DNA of 64,000 bases from Evansella sp. LMS18 (GCF_024362785.1 NZ_CP093301.1:2046001-2110000), one strand, 5' to 3'. Counted from the stretch's first letter, positions 31,009-45,600 are shown. Notes: generated by a model not told the origin, from the sequence alone. A program made the numbers and translations.

Positions 31009-34000
31009 TTGATAGATGTAAATAACTTTGAATATATGAAGATTGGCCTCGCTTCTCCGGATAAAATCCGTTCATGGTCCCGTGGAGAAGTGAAAAAGCC
31101 TGAAACAATTAACTACCGGACACTCAAGCCGGAAAAGGACGGTTTATTCTGTGAAAGAATATTCGGTCCAACAAAAGACTGGGAGTGTCATTGCGGAAAA
31201 TATAAACGCGTCCGTTATAAAGGTGTCGTATGTGACCGCTGCGGCGTGGAAGTAACCCGGGCAAAAGTACGCCGTGAGAGAATGGGGCATATTGAATTAG
31301 CTGCCCCTGTCTCCCACATCTGGTATTTTAAAGGAATCCCAAGCCGTATGGGTCTGGTTCTGGATATGTCCCCACGTTCTCTCGAGGAAGTAATATATTT
31401 TGCTTCTTACGTTGTAACTGAAACAGGGGATACCCCGCTTGAGCTTAAACAGCTGCTTTCCGAGAAGGAATACAGAGCCTACCGGGATAAGTATGGCAGA
31501 TCATTTACTGCTCAAATGGGAGCAGAAGCGATCAGGAAGCTCCTGCAGGATATCGACCTCGATAAAGAAGTCGGCATTCTGAAAGAAGAGCTGGTTACAG
31601 CCCAGGGACAGCGCCGTACAAGAGCGATAAAGCGCCTAGAAGTTCTCGAAGCGTTCCGTCATTCAGGGAACAATCCTGCATGGATGGTCCTTGATGTTCT
31701 GCCGGTAATTCCTCCTGAGCTGCGTCCTATGGTACAGCTTGACGGCGGCCGCTTTGCGACTTCTGATCTTAATGATCTTTACCGCCGTGTTATTAACCGT
31801 AATAACCGCCTGAAGCGTCTCCTTGACCTTGGGGCACCTAACATTATTGTTCAAAACGAGAAGCGTATGCTGCAGGAAGCAGTAGATGCTCTGATTGATA
31901 ACGGCCGCCGCGGCCGTCCGGTTACCGGACCGGGGAACCGTCCTTTGAAATCACTTTCTCATATGCTGAAAGGGAAACAGGGACGTTTCCGTCAAAACCT
32001 GTTAGGTAAGCGTGTGGACTATTCCGGGCGATCTGTTATCGTGGTAGGTCCCCACCTGAAAATGTACCAGTGTGGACTACCGAAGGAAATGGCATTGGAA
32101 CTGTTCAAGCCATTCGTAATGAAAGAGCTTGTGAGCAAAGGCTTAGCGCATAACATCAAGAGTGCGAAGCGAAAAGTGGAAAGAGTCCAGCCGGAAGTAT
32201 GGGATGTTCTCGAAGAAGTAATTAAAGAGCACCCGGTACTGTTAAACCGTGCACCGACTCTGCACAGACTTGGAATTCAGGCATTCGAGCCTACCCTTGT
32301 TGAAGGTCGTGCTATTAAACTGCACCCGCTTGTATGTACTGCATACAATGCTGACTTTGACGGTGACCAGATGGCAGTTCACGTGCCCCTCTCCGCAGAG
32401 GCACAGGCAGAATCCCGTCTTCTTATGCTTGCAGCGCAGAACATCCTTAACCCTAAGGATGGTAAGCCGGTTGTAACTCCTTCCCAGGATATGGTTTTAG
32501 GAAACTACTATCTGACCCTCGAAAGAGAAGGTGCTGTAGGAGAAGGAAATATTTACAAAGATGGCAACGAAGCACTGACTGCATACAGAAACGGATACGT
32601 TCACCTGCACACAAGAATTGCGATTCCTGTAAATTCGGTGAACAAAACAAACTTCAAGGAAGAACATAATGGCAAACTTCTGCTTACATCCGTTGGTAAA
32701 ATTATCTTTAACGAAATCCTTCCGGAATCATTCCCTTATATGAATGAGCCAACCAGGGAAAACCTTGAGTTTGCTACACCGGATAAGTATTTCGTGCCGA
32801 TGACAACCGACGTGCGAAAAGAATATCAGGAGCGTGAAGTGGTTCTTCCATTTAAGAAAGGCTTCCTTGGAGACATCATCGCTGAAGTCTTCAAGAAGTT
32901 TAAAGTCTCTGAAACATCTGTCATGCTTGATAAGATGAAAGATCTCGGTTTCCATTACTCTACGAAGGCAGGAATTACTATTGGAGTTGCTGACATCGTA
33001 GTCCTGAAAGAGAAAAAGGAAATTCTCGAGGAAGCTGAGATAAAAGTAGAGCGTATTCTTAAGCAGTTCCGCCGTGGTTTAATCACGGAGGAAGAGCGTT
33101 ATGATAAAGTAATTGAAATCTGGAGTTCCGCAAAAGACAGAATCCAGGAAAAATTAATGGGTACACTTGACAAGCTAAACCCTATATTCATGATGAGTGA
33201 CTCTGGTGCCCGTGGTAACGCATCCAACTTTACTCAGCTTGCAGGTATGCGTGGTCTGATGGCTAACCCGTCAGGACGTATTATCGAACTTCCGATTAAA
33301 TCAAGTTTCCGTGAAGGTCTGACAGTACTTGAGTACTTCATCTCCACACACGGTGCCCGTAAAGGACTTGCAGATACGGCTCTTAAAACAGCTGACTCAG
33401 GTTATCTGACACGCCGTCTTGTAGATGTTGCGCAGGATGTAATCGTTAGAGAAGATGACTGCGGAACGGACCGCGGCTTAGTGGTTCAAGCGATCAAAGA
33501 AGGAAACGAAGTTATTGAAAGCTTATATGATCGTCTTGTTGGCCGGGTAGCCTTCCAGACAATCAAGCATCCGGAAACTGGGGAAGTGCTCGTTGAGAAA
33601 AACGAGGAAATCTTTGAAGATACTGCAAAAGTTATTGAAGACAGCGGTATTGAAACAATCGTTATTCGGTCAGCGTTCACCTGTGATACGAAGCATGGAG
33701 TCTGCAGAAACTGCTACGGAAGAAACCTTGCAACAGGTTCAGAAGTAGAAGTGGGCGAAGCTGTAGGTATCATCGCTGCCCAGTCCATCGGTGAGCCAGG
33801 TACACAGCTTACAATGCGTACATTCCACACAGGCGGTGTTGCCGGTGACGATATTACCCAGGGTCTTCCACGTATTCAGGAGCTTTTTGAAGCCCGGAAT
33901 CCAAAGGGTCAGGCTGTTATTTCTGAAATAGAAGGTACTGTCGCCGAACTGAAAGAAGTTAACGACAAGCGTGAAATAGTCGTTCAGGGCGGTATTGAAA

Positions 34001-34620
34001 CGAGAAGCTACCCTGTACCATACGGGGCGCGCCTGAAAGTAGAAGAAGGCCAGGAAGTGATGCCTGGACAGGAACTGACAGAAGGTTCGATCGATCCGAA
34101 AGAACTGCTGCAGGTATCCGGCGTTCAGGGTGTACAGGAATACCTGCTTCGTGAAGTACAGAAGGTATACCGTATGCAGGGGGTAGAAATTGGCGATAAA
34201 CACGTAGAAGTGATGGTTCGCCAGATGCTTCGCAAGATTCGTGTCATTGATAACGGGGAAACGGAAGTTCTCCCAGGATCCCTTGTGGAAGTTCACCAGT
34301 TTAACGAAGCAAACCGCGACATTCTCCTTCGTGGAGGAATGCCTGCGACAGGAAGACCTGTACTGCTCGGAATCACTAAAGCTTCTCTGGAAACAGATTC
34401 CTTCTTATCAGCCGCATCATTCCAGGAAACTACAAGAGTCCTTACAGATGCAGCTATTAAAGGGAAGAAAGACGAGTTAGTAGGCTTAAAAGAGAACGTA
34501 ATTATCGGTAAACTTGTTCCGGCTGGTACCGGAATGGCCCGATACCGTAAAATCTCTGCCACTAAGTCAACAGAACCAGAAACAGAAGAAACACTCGAAA
34601 GTGCTACAATTAACGAATAA
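31009..34620 (+). CDS. rpoC: DNA-directed RNA polymerase subunit beta'
   Basis: The catalytic subunit, 1203 residues. The N-terminal zinc site uses C60, C62, C75 and C78; the Mg-binding NADFDGD lies near 447-453; the second zinc site ([11 protein letters not shown]) is near 890-900; the bridge helix and trigger loop follow. TTG at 31009 with AAAGGGAGG 8 nt upstream gives [10 protein letters not shown], the B. subtilis type start; a longer frame from 30982 lacks a ribosome binding site. Gram-positive short form without the large SI3 insertion. Confidence 0.98.
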   Translation: MIDVNNFEYMKIGLASPDKIRSWSRGEVKKPETINYRTLKPEKDGLFCERIFGPTKDWECHCGKYKRVRYKGVVCDRCGVEVTRAKVRRERMGHIELAAPVSHIWYFKGIPSRMGLVLDMSPRSLEEVIYFASYVVTETGDTPLELKQLLSEKEYRAYRDKYGRSFTAQMGAEAIRKLLQDIDLDKEVGILKEELVTAQGQRRTRAIKRLEVLEAFRHSGNNPAWMVLDVLPVIPPELRPMVQLDGGRFATSDLNDLYRRVINRNNRLKRLLDLGAPNIIVQNEKRMLQEAVDALIDNGRRGRPVTGPGNRPLKSLSHMLKGKQGRFRQNLLGKRVDYSGRSVIVVGPHLKMYQCGLPKEMALELFKPFVMKELVSKGLAHNIKSAKRKVERVQPEVWDVLEEVIKEHPVLLNRAPTLHRLGIQAFEPTLVEGRAIKLHPLVCTAYNADFDGDQMAVHVPLSAEAQAESRLLMLAAQNILNPKDGKPVVTPSQDMVLGNYYLTLEREGAVGEGNIYKDGNEALTAYRNGYVHLHTRIAIPVNSVNKTNFKEEHNGKLLLTSVGKIIFNEILPESFPYMNEPTRENLEFATPDKYFVPMTTDVRKEYQEREVVLPFKKGFLGDIIAEVFKKFKVSETSVMLDKMKDLGFHYSTKAGITIGVADIVVLKEKKEILEEAEIKVERILKQFRRGLITEEERYDKVIEIWSSAKDRIQEKLMGTLDKLNPIFMMSDSGARGNASNFTQLAGMRGLMANPSGRIIELPIKSSFREGLTVLEYFISTHGARKGLADTALKTADSGYLTRRLVDVAQDVIVREDDCGTDRGLVVQAIKEGNEVIESLYDRLVGRVAFQTIKHPETGEVLVEKNEEIFEDTAKVIEDSGIETIVIRSAFTCDTKHGVCRNCYGRNLATGSEVEVGEAVGIIAAQSIGEPGTQLTMRTFHTGGVAGDDITQGLPRIQELFEARNPKGQAVISEIEGTVAELKEVNDKREIVVQGGIETRSYPVPYGARLKVEEGQEVMPGQELTEGSIDPKELLQVSGVQGVQEYLLREVQKVYRMQGVEIGDKHVEVMVRQMLRKIRVIDNGETEVLPGSLVEVHQFNEANRDILLRGGMPATGRPVLLGITKASLETDSFLSAASFQETTRVLTDAAIKGKKDELVGLKENVIIGKLVPAGTGMARYRKISATKSTEPETEETLESATINE

Positions 34621-34634
34621 ATTTAAATAAATCA

Positions 34635-34663
34635 TTGACACTGTAAATCTGCAGTGGTAATAT
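34635..34663 (+). promoter_or_regulatory. SigA-type promoter of the str operon
   Basis: Perfect TTGACA at 34635-34640, a 17-bp spacer and TAATAT at 34658-34663. It starts the ybxF-rpsL-rpsG-fusA-tuf transcript. Confidence 0.85.
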
Positions 34664-34704
34664 ATCTAAGTGTGCCAAATACCTGATGCTTTGGAGGATG
34701 TTAA

Positions 34705-34953
34705 ATGTCTTATGAAAAAGTAGTGCAGGCAGCGGAAATAGTCGTAGGCACGAAACAGACGCTTAAAGCACTGGAAGATAAGCAGGTCAAAGAACTGATC
34801 GTTGCCGAAGACGCAGATCCACGTGTGTTGCAAAAAGTAATCACTTTAGCTGACAGGCATGAGGTACCCACTATTAAAGTGGACTCTATGAAAAAGCTTG
34901 GAAAAGCATGTGGAATTGATGTCAGCGCAGCGACTGTAGCTATTAAAAAGTAA
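34705..34953 (+). CDS. ybxF: L7Ae-family K-turn-binding protein (YbxF)
   Basis: An 82-residue homologue of archaeal L7Ae that binds kink-turn RNAs. It has the L7Ae/L30e fold, with GTKQTLKALEDKQVKELIVAEDADP and VPTIKVDSMKKLGKACGI being the RNA-binding and hydrophobic elements. ATG follows TTTGGAGG. It precedes rpsL as in B. subtilis. A hairpin between it and rpsL may attenuate the rest of the operon. Confidence 0.94.
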   Translation: MSYEKVVQAAEIVVGTKQTLKALEDKQVKELIVAEDADPRVLQKVITLADRHEVPTIKVDSMKKLGKACGIDVSAATVAIKK

Positions 34954-34958
34954 AAAAG

Positions 34959-34999
34959 AGTTTTTGCCATCGGTGTACGCTGCTGGCAAAAACTTTCCT
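34959..34999 (+). terminator. Attenuator-like hairpin between ybxF and rpsL
   Basis: AGTTTTTGCCA pairs with TGGCAAAAACT (11 bp, perfect) around a 14-nt loop, followed by TTCCTTTT. The pyrimidine-interrupted tract suggests partial termination. Confidence 0.65.
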
Positions 35000-35065
35000 T
35001 TTACAAATTTATGAACCACCTGGACCAGTGGACTTATAAATTCTTAGAGGGAAGGAGGAAAAAAC

Positions 35066-35479
35066 ATGCCTACTATTAATCAGCTAGTACGTGGCGGCCG
35101 TAAGTCAAAGATTCAAAAATCTGACTCTCCGGCGCTTAACAAAGGATACAACAGCTTCAAAAAGGTACAAACTGACCAAAGCTCTCCTCAGAAACGTGGA
35201 GTATGTACTCGTGTAGGTACTATGACACCGAAGAAACCGAACTCAGCACTACGTAAATATGCTCGTGTGCGTTTAACTAACGGAATTGAGGTAACGGCTT
35301 ATATTCCTGGAATTGGCCATAACCTTCAAGAGCACAGTGTGGTACTGATCCGCGGCGGACGTGTTAAGGACTTACCAGGTGTACGTTACCATATCGTACG
35401 TGGAGCACTTGATACTGCAGGTGTTGAAAACCGCATGCAGGGCCGTTCTAAATACGGTACAAAGAGACCTAAGAAATAA
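35066..35479 (+). CDS. rpsL: 30S ribosomal protein S12
   Basis: S12 is at the decoding centre. The 137-residue protein contains [17 protein letters not shown] and [17 protein letters not shown]. The lysine in TPKKPNS and that in GGRVKDLPG are unchanged, so the sequence is of streptomycin-sensitive type. ATG after GGAAGGAGG. First ribosomal gene of the str operon. Confidence 0.98.
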   Translation: MPTINQLVRGGRKSKIQKSDSPALNKGYNSFKKVQTDQSSPQKRGVCTRVGTMTPKKPNSALRKYARVRLTNGIEVTAYIPGIGHNLQEHSVVLIRGGRVKDLPGVRYHIVRGALDTAGVENRMQGRSKYGTKRPKK

Positions 35480-35544
35480 TAACATTAGCAGAGGCCCGGC
35501 TGACAGACGCCAGGGTTTCGGATACTTGAAAGGAGGGAATCTGG

Positions 35545-36015
35545 ATGCCTCGTAAAGGACCTGTACCTCGCAGAGATGTTCTGCCAGATCCATTATATAA
35601 TTCTAAGCTTGTAACTCGTTTAATCAACCGCATCATGGTTGACGGTAAAAGAGGAAAAGCTCAGACAATTCTTTATAAAGCATTTGAATTAGTGCAGGAG
35701 CGTACTGGAAACGACCCACAGGAAGTTTTTGAAAATGCTCTTAAAAACATTATGCCAGTTCTTGAAGTTAAAGCTCGTCGTGTTGGTGGTGCAAACTATC
35801 AAGTACCGATCGAAGTTAAACCTGAACGCCGTACAACTCTTGGTCTTCGCTGGTTAGTGAGCTATGCTCGCCTTCGTGGTGAAAAGACAATGGAAGAGCG
35901 TTTAGCTAACGAGATTATCGACGCTGCAAACAACACTGGTGCTGCTGTGAAGAAGCGTGAGGATACTCACCGCATGGCTGAAGCAAACAAAGCATTTGCT
36001 CATTACCGCTGGTAA
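35545..36015 (+). CDS. rpsG: 30S ribosomal protein S7
   Basis: S7 organises the 3' head domain of 16S rRNA and contacts E-site tRNA. The 156-residue protein begins [16 protein letters not shown] and has [20 protein letters not shown] after AAAGGAGGG, 65 nt after rpsL. A strong hairpin lies in the 139-nt gap before fusA. Confidence 0.98.
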   Translation: MPRKGPVPRRDVLPDPLYNSKLVTRLINRIMVDGKRGKAQTILYKAFELVQERTGNDPQEVFENALKNIMPVLEVKARRVGGANYQVPIEVKPERRTTLGLRWLVSYARLRGEKTMEERLANEIIDAANNTGAAVKKREDTHRMAEANKAFAHYRW

Positions 36016-36062
36016 AAGTAACAGCCGGAAAAGATTTTTCTTTGCCCGGAGAAAAAATAAAA

Positions 36063-36112
36063 GGATTAGTCAGTCTTGGGGGAGGGTTACCTTCCTTGGA
36101 CTGCGGTAATCC
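36063..36112 (+). promoter_or_regulatory. Intercistronic hairpin before fusA
   Basis: GGATTA pairs with TAATCC, CAGTC with GACTG, and GGAGG with CCTTCC in one nested stem. It is followed by an A-run, not a T-run, so it is not a terminator for the + strand. It lies 43 nt upstream of the fusA start. Confidence 0.6.
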
Positions 36113-36154
36113 AAAAAAACATACTATCTTCACACAGGAAGGAGAAATTTACCA

Positions 36155-38233
36155 ATGGCAAGAGAGTTCTCCTTAGAAAAAACTCGTAATATCGGTATCA
36201 TGGCTCATATTGATGCTGGTAAAACAACAACAACAGAACGAGTACTTTTCTATACAGGCCGAATCCATAAAATTGGTGAAACCCACGAAGGTGCTTCCCA
36301 GATGGACTGGATGGAGCAAGAGCAAGAGCGTGGAATCACAATTACTTCTGCTGCAACAACTGCACAATGGAAAGGCCATCGTGTAAACATCATCGACACA
36401 CCAGGACACGTAGACTTCACAGTTGAGGTTGAACGTTCTCTTCGTGTACTTGATGGTGCTGTTGCTGTACTTGACGCCCAGTCCGGTGTTGAGCCGCAGA
36501 CAGAAACAGTTTGGCGTCAGGCTACAACTTATGGCGTTCCTCGAGTAGTATTCGTAAACAAAATGGACAAGATGGGTGCTGATTTCATCTACTCATTAGG
36601 CACTCTGCATGACCGTCTTGGTGCGAATGCACACGCTATTCAGCTCCCAATCGGAGCAGAGGATGACTTTAACGGAATCATTGACCTTGTAGAAATGAAA
36701 GCTTATTTCTATGAAGATGATCTTGGTACTCGTACTGAGGCAAAAGAGATTCCGGAAGAGTATAAAGCTCAGGCGGACGAGTACCGTGAAAAGCTTATCG
36801 AAGCAGTATCCGAGCTGGATGAAGAGTTAATGATGAAATATCTTGAAGGAGAAGAGCTTACAATTGATGAAATTAAAGCTGCAATCCGTAAAGGTACAGT
36901 TAACGTTGAGTTCTACCCAGTTATCTGTGGATCTGCTTTCAAAAATAAAGGTGTTCAGTTAATGCTTGACGCAGTAATTGATTACCTCCCAGCTCCAACT
37001 GATGTTGAGGCAATCAAAGGCATTAAGCCGGATTCAGAAGAAGAAGTTGTACGTAGATCCAGTGATGACGAACCATTCGCTGCTTTAGCGTTTAAGGTTA
37101 TGACGGATCCTTACGTTGGTAAGCTTACATTCTTCCGAGTATATTCCGGAACAGTAAATGCAGGTTCTTATGTTCGAAACTCTTCTAAAGATAAGCGTGA
37201 AAGAATGGGTCGTATCCTTCAGATGCACGCAAACCACCGTGAAGAGATTGCAACAGTATATGCAGGAGATATCGCGGCAGGCGTAGGCCTTAAAGATACT
37301 TCCACAGGGGATACACTTTGTGATGAAAAGAGTCTTGTTATTCTTGAGTCCATGGAGTTCCCTGAGCCTGTAATCAGCTTGTCCGTTGAGCCTAAGTCTA
37401 AGGCTGACCAGGACAAAATGGGTATGGCACTTGCTAAGCTTGCTGAAGAAGACCCAACATTCCGCACGCATACTGATGAAGAAACTGGTCAAACGATCAT
37501 CGCTGGTATGGGTGAACTTCACCTTGATATCATCGTTGACCGAATGAAACGTGAATTCAAAGTAGAAGCTAATGTTGGTGCTCCACAGGTATCTTACCGT
37601 GAAACAATTCGCCAGGCTGCTAAATGTGAAGGTAAGTTCGTACGCCAATCTGGTGGACGCGGACAGTACGGTCACGTTTGGGTTGAGTTCTCTCCAAATG
37701 AAGAGGGCGCTGGTTTTGAATTTGAAGATGCGGTTGTCGGAGGGGTTGTTCCACGTGAATACATCCCGTCTGTAAAGGCTGGTCTGGAAGATTCATTAGA
37801 TAATGGTCTTTTAGCTGGTTACCCGTTAATTGATGTTAAAGCAAAATTATTTGACGGATCTTATCACGATGTTGACTCCAACGAGATGGCGTTTAAGGTA
37901 GCTGCGTCAATGGCACTGAAAGAAGCAAAGAACAAGTGTAACCCTGTTCTTCTTGAGCCAATCATGCGCGTTGAAGTTGTAATCCCTGAAGAATATATGG
38001 GAGACATCATGGGTGATATCACTTCTCGTCGTGGACGTGTAGAAGGTATGGATGCACGTGGTAATGCGCAGATCGTTAAAGCGATGGTGCCGTTAGCTGA
38101 AATGTTCGGTTACGCAACATCACTACGTTCCAACACGCAGGGCCGTGGGCAGTATACTATGCACTTCGACCACTACGAAGAAGTTCCAAAGAGTATTGGT
38201 GAAGAAATCATCAAGAAAAATGCAGGACAATAA
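36155..38233 (+). CDS. fusA: Elongation factor G
   Basis: The translocation GTPase. The 692-residue protein has G1 AHIDAGKTT at 17-25, G3 DTPGHVDF near 82-89 and G4 NKMDKMGAD near 136-144, followed by domains II to V, with [15 protein letters not shown] in domain V. ATG after GGAAGGAG. No second fusA-like gene is seen here. Confidence 0.98.
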   Translation: MAREFSLEKTRNIGIMAHIDAGKTTTTERVLFYTGRIHKIGETHEGASQMDWMEQEQERGITITSAATTAQWKGHRVNIIDTPGHVDFTVEVERSLRVLDGAVAVLDAQSGVEPQTETVWRQATTYGVPRVVFVNKMDKMGADFIYSLGTLHDRLGANAHAIQLPIGAEDDFNGIIDLVEMKAYFYEDDLGTRTEAKEIPEEYKAQADEYREKLIEAVSELDEELMMKYLEGEELTIDEIKAAIRKGTVNVEFYPVICGSAFKNKGVQLMLDAVIDYLPAPTDVEAIKGIKPDSEEEVVRRSSDDEPFAALAFKVMTDPYVGKLTFFRVYSGTVNAGSYVRNSSKDKRERMGRILQMHANHREEIATVYAGDIAAGVGLKDTSTGDTLCDEKSLVILESMEFPEPVISLSVEPKSKADQDKMGMALAKLAEEDPTFRTHTDEETGQTIIAGMGELHLDIIVDRMKREFKVEANVGAPQVSYRETIRQAAKCEGKFVRQSGGRGQYGHVWVEFSPNEEGAGFEFEDAVVGGVVPREYIPSVKAGLEDSLDNGLLAGYPLIDVKAKLFDGSYHDVDSNEMAFKVAASMALKEAKNKCNPVLLEPIMRVEVVIPEEYMGDIMGDITSRRGRVEGMDARGNAQIVKAMVPLAEMFGYATSLRSNTQGRGQYTMHFDHYEEVPKSIGEEIIKKNAGQ

Positions 38234-38272
38234 GCAGTAAATATTGTTTCGCGTTTAATTTTGTTGTAAGCT

Positions 38273-38315
38273 AAGAAAGGTAAAAAGGGCATAAGTGCTT
38301 CACTTGCCTTTCTTC
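38273..38315 (+). terminator. Hairpin between fusA and tuf, possible partial terminator
   Basis: AAGAAAGG pairs with CCTTTCTT, and GCATAAGTG with CACTTGC folds inside it. A weak pyrimidine tract forms the 3' side. It may lower or process the tuf message; tuf has its own good ribosome binding site after it. Confidence 0.45.
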
Positions 38316-38361
38316 TCAAAATATAAAAATAATCTTTCTCAATTTAAGGAGGAATTCAAAC

Positions 38362-39552
<1,191 letters not shown>

Positions 39553-39566
39553 TCAATTAATTAATG

Positions 39567-39600
39567 AAACACTGCAGGAGAATCCTGCAGTGTTTTTTTT
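39567..39600 (+). terminator. Terminator of the str operon after tuf
   Basis: ACACTGCAGGA pairs with TCCTGCAGTGT around a GAA loop and is followed by an eight-T run. Confidence 0.95.
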
Positions 39601-39861
39601 GTGTGAGAATTTAACGAAATAGGGGAATAAGGAACCTAAACCGCCTGCAACCCCGTACATTCGGGTCCTGGTCAGCTAATAAGGATCCGCATAATTAACC
39701 ACATATGAAAAAGCGGTATTTCCTCAAATCATACAGAAGGAACGCTGCCCTTAATGCCAAAACTGTATATTATCGCGATACTTTCTTCTATATTAATAGA
39801 AACAATCATCTCTCTAAAAACTGGTAAGATTTCCTCTCCGTGAAAATCCTTAATGCCCCCC

Positions 39862-39890
39862 TTGAAAACATAACTTTACCCATGTATAAT
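39862..39890 (+). promoter_or_regulatory. S10 operon promoter P1
   Basis: TTGAAA at 39862-39867, a 17-bp spacer and a perfect TATAAT at 39885-39890. Confidence 0.85.
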
Positions 39891-39928
39891 AAGCAAATGT
39901 GAGCACAAAAAAGATTTTAAAGATTTAC

Positions 39929-39957
39929 TTGCTTTAGATACTTATTTTGTGTATAAT
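39929..39957 (+). promoter_or_regulatory. S10 operon promoter P2
   Basis: TTGCTT at 39929-39934, a 17-bp spacer and TATAAT at 39952-39957. It is 67 bp downstream of P1, in the same orientation. Confidence 0.85.
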
Positions 39958-39976
39958 ATTTAATGTTGGTCACTGA

Positions 39977-40402
<426 letters not shown>

Positions 40403-40438
40403 TAAATGAAATTCAATGATTAATAGGAGGTGTGACTC

Positions 40439-41071
40439 ATGGCCAAAGGAATCTTAGGTATTAAATTAGGTATGACTCAGATTTTTGCTGAGAACGGAGA
40501 GGTTGTTCCTGTAACTGTAATCGAAGCTGCTCCTAACGTAGTACTTCAAAAGAAAACAGTTGAGAGCGATGGATACGAATCTATCCAGCTTGGTGTTGCT
40601 GACAAGAAAGAAAGCCACCGTAACAAACCTCAAAAAGGTCATGCGGAGAAAGCGAAGACAAATCCTAAGCGCTTCGTTAAGGAATTCCGTGATGTAGAAG
40701 CAACGGAATATGAAATTGGTCAGGAAGTCAAGGTTGATACATTTGCAGAAGGAGATATCGTGGACGTAACCGGAACATCCAAAGGTAAAGGTTTTGCCGG
40801 CGCTATTAAACGCCATAACCAGTCCCGCGGACCAATGTCCCACGGTTCCCGTTATCACCGTCGTCCTGGTTCAATGGGTCCTGTAGATCCAATGCACGTA
40901 AGAAAAGGTAAACTATTACCTGGACGCATGGGTGGAGAGCAAGTGACTATCCAAAACTTAGAAATCGTTCGTGTTGATACAGAGCGCAACTTACTGCTTG
41001 TTAAAGGAAATGTACCAGGAGCTAAAAAGAGCTTTGTTACAGTTAAAACAGCAGTAAAAGCAGCTCAATAA
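40439..41071 (+). CDS. rplC: 50S ribosomal protein L3
   Basis: L3 is an early assembly protein reaching to the peptidyl transferase centre. The 210-residue protein begins [16 protein letters not shown] and includes [16 protein letters not shown] and [15 protein letters not shown], the tip of which approaches the A site. ATG after GGAGGTGTG. Confidence 0.98.
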   Translation: MAKGILGIKLGMTQIFAENGEVVPVTVIEAAPNVVLQKKTVESDGYESIQLGVADKKESHRNKPQKGHAEKAKTNPKRFVKEFRDVEATEYEIGQEVKVDTFAEGDIVDVTGTSKGKGFAGAIKRHNQSRGPMSHGSRYHRRPGSMGPVDPMHVRKGKLLPGRMGGEQVTIQNLEIVRVDTERNLLLVKGNVPGAKKSFVTVKTAVKAAQ

Positions 41072-41098
41072 GACCGTTAAGGAAAGGAGGAGCCCCAG

Positions 41099-41722
41099 AT
41101 GCCTAAAGTTACTTTGTACAATCAAGCTGGCTCACAAGTAGGCGATATTGAACTTTCAGATAACGTGTTCGGAATCGAACCAAATGAAAGTGTTATATTT
41201 GACGCTGTTGTGATGCAACAAGCATCTCAACGACAAGGTACACATGCCGTAAAAGGTCGTTCTGATGTTCGCGGCGGCGGACGTAAACCATGGCGACAAA
41301 AAGGAACAGGCCGTGCGCGTCACGGATCTATCCGTTCACCAATTTGGGTTGGCGGTGGAGTTGCATTCGGACCAACACCACGCAGCTACGCATATAAATT
41401 ACCGAAAAAACAACGTCGTCTGGCGTTGAAATCTGCTCTTTCTTCCAAAGTGAATTCAGAAGAAATTCGCGTACTGGAAGGATTAAACTTTGAAACTCCT
41501 AAGACGAAAGAACTGCTTAACACATTAAGCGGACTTTCCGTGGAGAAAAAGGCGCTTGTTGTAACTGCAGATTACAACGATGCTGTGGCATTATCTGCAC
41601 GCAACATCCCAGGCGTAAAATTCATCACTGCTGAAGGAGTAAATGTTCTTGATCTTCTTAACTATGATCAGCTCATCATTACTCAGGATGCTGTGAAAAA
41701 GGTAGAGGAGGTGCTTGCATAA
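41099..41722 (+). CDS. rplD: 50S ribosomal protein L4
   Basis: L4 lines the exit tunnel with its extended loop ([20 protein letters not shown] near 46-66). The 207-residue protein starts [13 protein letters not shown]. Its stop codon overlaps the rplW start (TAATG). Confidence 0.98.
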   Translation: MPKVTLYNQAGSQVGDIELSDNVFGIEPNESVIFDAVVMQQASQRQGTHAVKGRSDVRGGGRKPWRQKGTGRARHGSIRSPIWVGGGVAFGPTPRSYAYKLPKKQRRLALKSALSSKVNSEEIRVLEGLNFETPKTKELLNTLSGLSVEKKALVVTADYNDAVALSARNIPGVKFITAEGVNVLDLLNYDQLIITQDAVKKVEEVLA

Positions 41723-42012
41723 TGGCAGACGCACGTGATATTATTAAGCGCCCCGTTATAACAGAACGTTCTACTGATCTAATGGCTGAGCAAAAGTACA
41801 CGTTTGAAGTAGACCCTCGCGCAAACAAGACTCAGATCAAAAATGCTATCGAGGAAATTTTCGGCGTTACTGTTGCTAAAGTTAACACAATGAACTACAA
41901 AGGTAAGTTCCGTCGTTTCGGACGTCATACAGGCTACACTAGCAAGCGCAAGAAAGCCATTGTACAACTTACACCAGACAGCAAAGAACTAGAATTCTTT
42001 GAAGGTGTATAA
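41722..42012 (+). CDS. rplW: 50S ribosomal protein L23
   Basis: L23 is at the tunnel exit and is the docking point for trigger factor and SRP. The 96-residue protein has [20 protein letters not shown] and [15 protein letters not shown]. Starts 1 nt inside the rplD stop codon, so translation is coupled. Confidence 0.98.
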   Translation: MADARDIIKRPVITERSTDLMAEQKYTFEVDPRANKTQIKNAIEEIFGVTVAKVNTMNYKGKFRRFGRHTGYTSKRKKAIVQLTPDSKELEFFEGV

Positions 42013-42040
42013 AAAGTTTTAAGAGAAGGAGGGAAAGCTG

Positions 42041-42871
42041 ATGGCTATCAAAAAGTACAAACCGACATCTAACGGCCGTCGTGGAATGACTGTACTTGAT
42101 TTCCAGGAAATCACTACAGACAAGCCAGAAAAATCTCTGCTTGAACCAGTTAAGAGAAAAGGCGGACGTAACAACCAAGGTAGATTAACTGTACGTCATC
42201 AAGGTGGCGGACATAAGCGTCAATATCGTGTTATTGACTTCAAACGTGATAAAGATGGAATTCCAGGCCGCGTTGCTACGATTGAATACGATCCAAACCG
42301 TTCTGCTAACATCGCATTAATCAATTATGCAGATGGTGAGAAGCGCTACATCTTAGCTCCGAAAGGACTAAAAGTAGGCATGGAAATCATGTCAGGTAAA
42401 GATGCTGACATTAAAATTGGTAACGCTCTTCAGTTAAGAGACATTCCAGTTGGTACTGTTATTCACAACATTGAACTTCGTCCTGGAAAAGGCGGACAAT
42501 TAGTGCGCTCTGCAGGTGCGGAAGCTCAGCTTTTAGGTAAAGAAGGAGATTATGTACTGGTTCGTCTTCGTTCCGGTGAAACTCGTTTAATCCTTTCTAC
42601 TTGCCGTGCTTCTATCGGCCAGGTAGGTAACGTTGAGCATGAACTTGTGAACATTGGTAAAGCTGGTCGTTCACGCTGGTTAGGTAAGCGCCCAACTGTA
42701 CGTGGTTCCGTAATGAACCCTGTTGATCACCCACACGGTGGTGGTGAAGGACGCGCGCCAATCGGACGTAAATCACCAATGTCTCCATGGGGCAAACCAA
42801 CTCTTGGATACAAAACTCGTAAGAAAAACAAAGACACGGATAAATACATTGTGCGTCGTCGCAAAAAATAA
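42041..42871 (+). CDS. rplB: 50S ribosomal protein L2
   Basis: L2 supports the peptidyl transferase centre. The 276-residue protein begins [16 protein letters not shown]; the conserved [11 protein letters not shown] near 226-236 contains the essential histidine. ATG after AAGGAGGG. A 63-nt gap follows before rpsS. Confidence 0.98.
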   Translation: MAIKKYKPTSNGRRGMTVLDFQEITTDKPEKSLLEPVKRKGGRNNQGRLTVRHQGGGHKRQYRVIDFKRDKDGIPGRVATIEYDPNRSANIALINYADGEKRYILAPKGLKVGMEIMSGKDADIKIGNALQLRDIPVGTVIHNIELRPGKGGQLVRSAGAEAQLLGKEGDYVLVRLRSGETRLILSTCRASIGQVGNVEHELVNIGKAGRSRWLGKRPTVRGSVMNPVDHPHGGGEGRAPIGRKSPMSPWGKPTLGYKTRKKNKDTDKYIVRRRKK

Positions 42872-42934
42872 CGGGATTGTGCTACGGTTCTCAAGTGGCA
42901 GAGCCGTAGGTCAATCACGAAGGGAGGTACAATC

Positions 42935-43207
42935 ATGGGTCGCAGCCTGAAAAAAGGACCTTTTGTCGATGAACATCTAATGAAGAAAGTAGAAGCAATG
43001 GGAGATGACAAGAAATTAATAAAAACTTGGTCTCGTCGCTCTACTATTTTCCCGGAATTCATCGGACATACAATTGCCGTTTATGACGGACGTAAACACG
43101 TACCAGTTTATATTTCTGAAGATATGGTTGGACATAAGTTAGGTGAGTTTGCACCAACAAGAACTTATAAAGGCCATGCAGCAGACGATAAGAAAACACG
43201 ACGTTAA
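42935..43207 (+). CDS. rpsS: 30S ribosomal protein S19
   Basis: S19 lies in the 30S head near S13. The 90-residue protein begins [15 protein letters not shown] and has [16 protein letters not shown] near the end. ATG after GGGAGGT. Confidence 0.98.
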   Translation: MGRSLKKGPFVDEHLMKKVEAMGDDKKLIKTWSRRSTIFPEFIGHTIAVYDGRKHVPVYISEDMVGHKLGEFAPTRTYKGHAADDKKTRR

Positions 43208-43229
43208 TTAAAGAGGGGAGGTACTTTCC

Positions 43230-43571
43230 ATGGAAGCAAAAGCAGTTGCGAAACAAGTGCGCATTGCTCCTCGTAAAGTTCGCCTAGTGGTTGACTTAAT
43301 TCGCGGTAAGAATGTAGGAGAAGCAATTTCTATCCTGCGTCATACACCGAAAAAAGCATCTCCAGTGGTTGAGAAATTACTCAACTCTGCGATCGCGAAC
43401 GCTGAGCATAACTATGAAATGGAACCAGATAGCCTGGTTGTCGATAAAATTTTTGTAGACGAAGGAATTACATTAAAGAGATTCCGTCCACGTGCAATGG
43501 GACGTGCGAGCAGAATCAACAAACGTACTAGCCATATTACGGTTGTTCTAACAGAAAAGAAGGAGGGATAA
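43230..43571 (+). CDS. rplV: 50S ribosomal protein L22
   Basis: L22 lines the exit tunnel constriction. The 113-residue protein starts [20 protein letters not shown]; the beta-hairpin that reaches the tunnel contains [18 protein letters not shown]. No insertion or deletion of the type linked to macrolide resistance is obvious. rpsC starts 2 nt after the stop codon. Confidence 0.98.
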   Translation: MEAKAVAKQVRIAPRKVRLVVDLIRGKNVGEAISILRHTPKKASPVVEKLLNSAIANAEHNYEMEPDSLVVDKIFVDEGITLKRFRPRAMGRASRINKRTSHITVVLTEKKEG

Positions 43572-43573
43572 GT

Positions 43574-44863
<1,290 letters not shown>

Positions 44864-44884
44864 TCCTGAGAGGAGGCTTGCGCA

Positions 44885-45148
44885 ATGACAGAACGTAACA
44901 ACCGCAAGACTTATACTGGTCGCGTCGTATCTGATAAGATGGACAAAACCATTACAGTTGTTGTAGAAACTTACAAAAAAGCGCCGCTCTATGGGAAACG
45001 TGTAAGATATTCTAAAAAGTTTAAAGCTCATGATGAAAACAATACAGCTAAAACTGGAGATATCGTACGCATTATGGAAACTCGTCCGCTATCAAAGGAT
45101 AAGCGTTTCCGTCTCGTAGAAGTTATAGAAGAAGCGGTAATTATCTAA
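44885..45148 (+). CDS. rpsQ: 30S ribosomal protein S17
   Basis: S17 is a primary 16S binding protein of OB fold. The 87-residue protein begins [22 protein letters not shown] and has [15 protein letters not shown] after GAGGAGGC. Confidence 0.98.
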   Translation: MTERNNRKTYTGRVVSDKMDKTITVVVETYKKAPLYGKRVRYSKKFKAHDENNTAKTGDIVRIMETRPLSKDKRFRLVEVIEEAVII

Positions 45149-45190
45149 TAGAAGTTTACGTTTGCTTACCTGAAGGGAGGTAAAGAATCA

Positions 45191-45559
45191 ATGATTCAAC
45201 AAGAAAGCCGATTAAAAGTAGCTGATAACTCTGGAGCTCGTGAAGTACAGTGCATTAAAGTTCTTGGAGGCACCGGCCGTAAGACTGCTAACATTGGAGA
45301 CATTATCGTCTGTTCTGTAAAGCAGGCAACACCCGGTGGCGTTGTCAAGAAAGGTGAAGTTGTACGTGCAGTAATCGTTCGTTCTAAGAGCGGTGCGCGC
45401 CGTCCAGACGGATCTTATATCAAATTTGATGAAAATGCGGCAGTAATTGTACGTGACGATAAGAGCCCTCGAGGCACACGTATCTTCGGCCCGGTTGCAC
45501 GTGAACTGCGTGACAATCAGTTTATGAAGATCGTGTCTTTAGCTCCTGAAGTACTTTAA
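45191..45559 (+). CDS. rplN: 50S ribosomal protein L14
   Basis: L14 forms an intersubunit bridge with 16S helix 14. The 122-residue protein starts [19 protein letters not shown], with GKKGE-type region [20 protein letters not shown] after GGGAGGT. Confidence 0.98.
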   Translation: MIQQESRLKVADNSGAREVQCIKVLGGTGRKTANIGDIIVCSVKQATPGGVVKKGEVVRAVIVRSKSGARRPDGSYIKFDENAAVIVRDDKSPRGTRIFGPVARELRDNQFMKIVSLAPEVL

Positions 45560-45600
45560 TCATAAATGAACGGAAATATAGGTCTTAAGGAGGTGCCCTT

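Noticed and set aside
39601..39860. Remnant of ybaC or another gene
   Set aside because: No frame or recognisable peptide motif could be found; left as an empty spacer.
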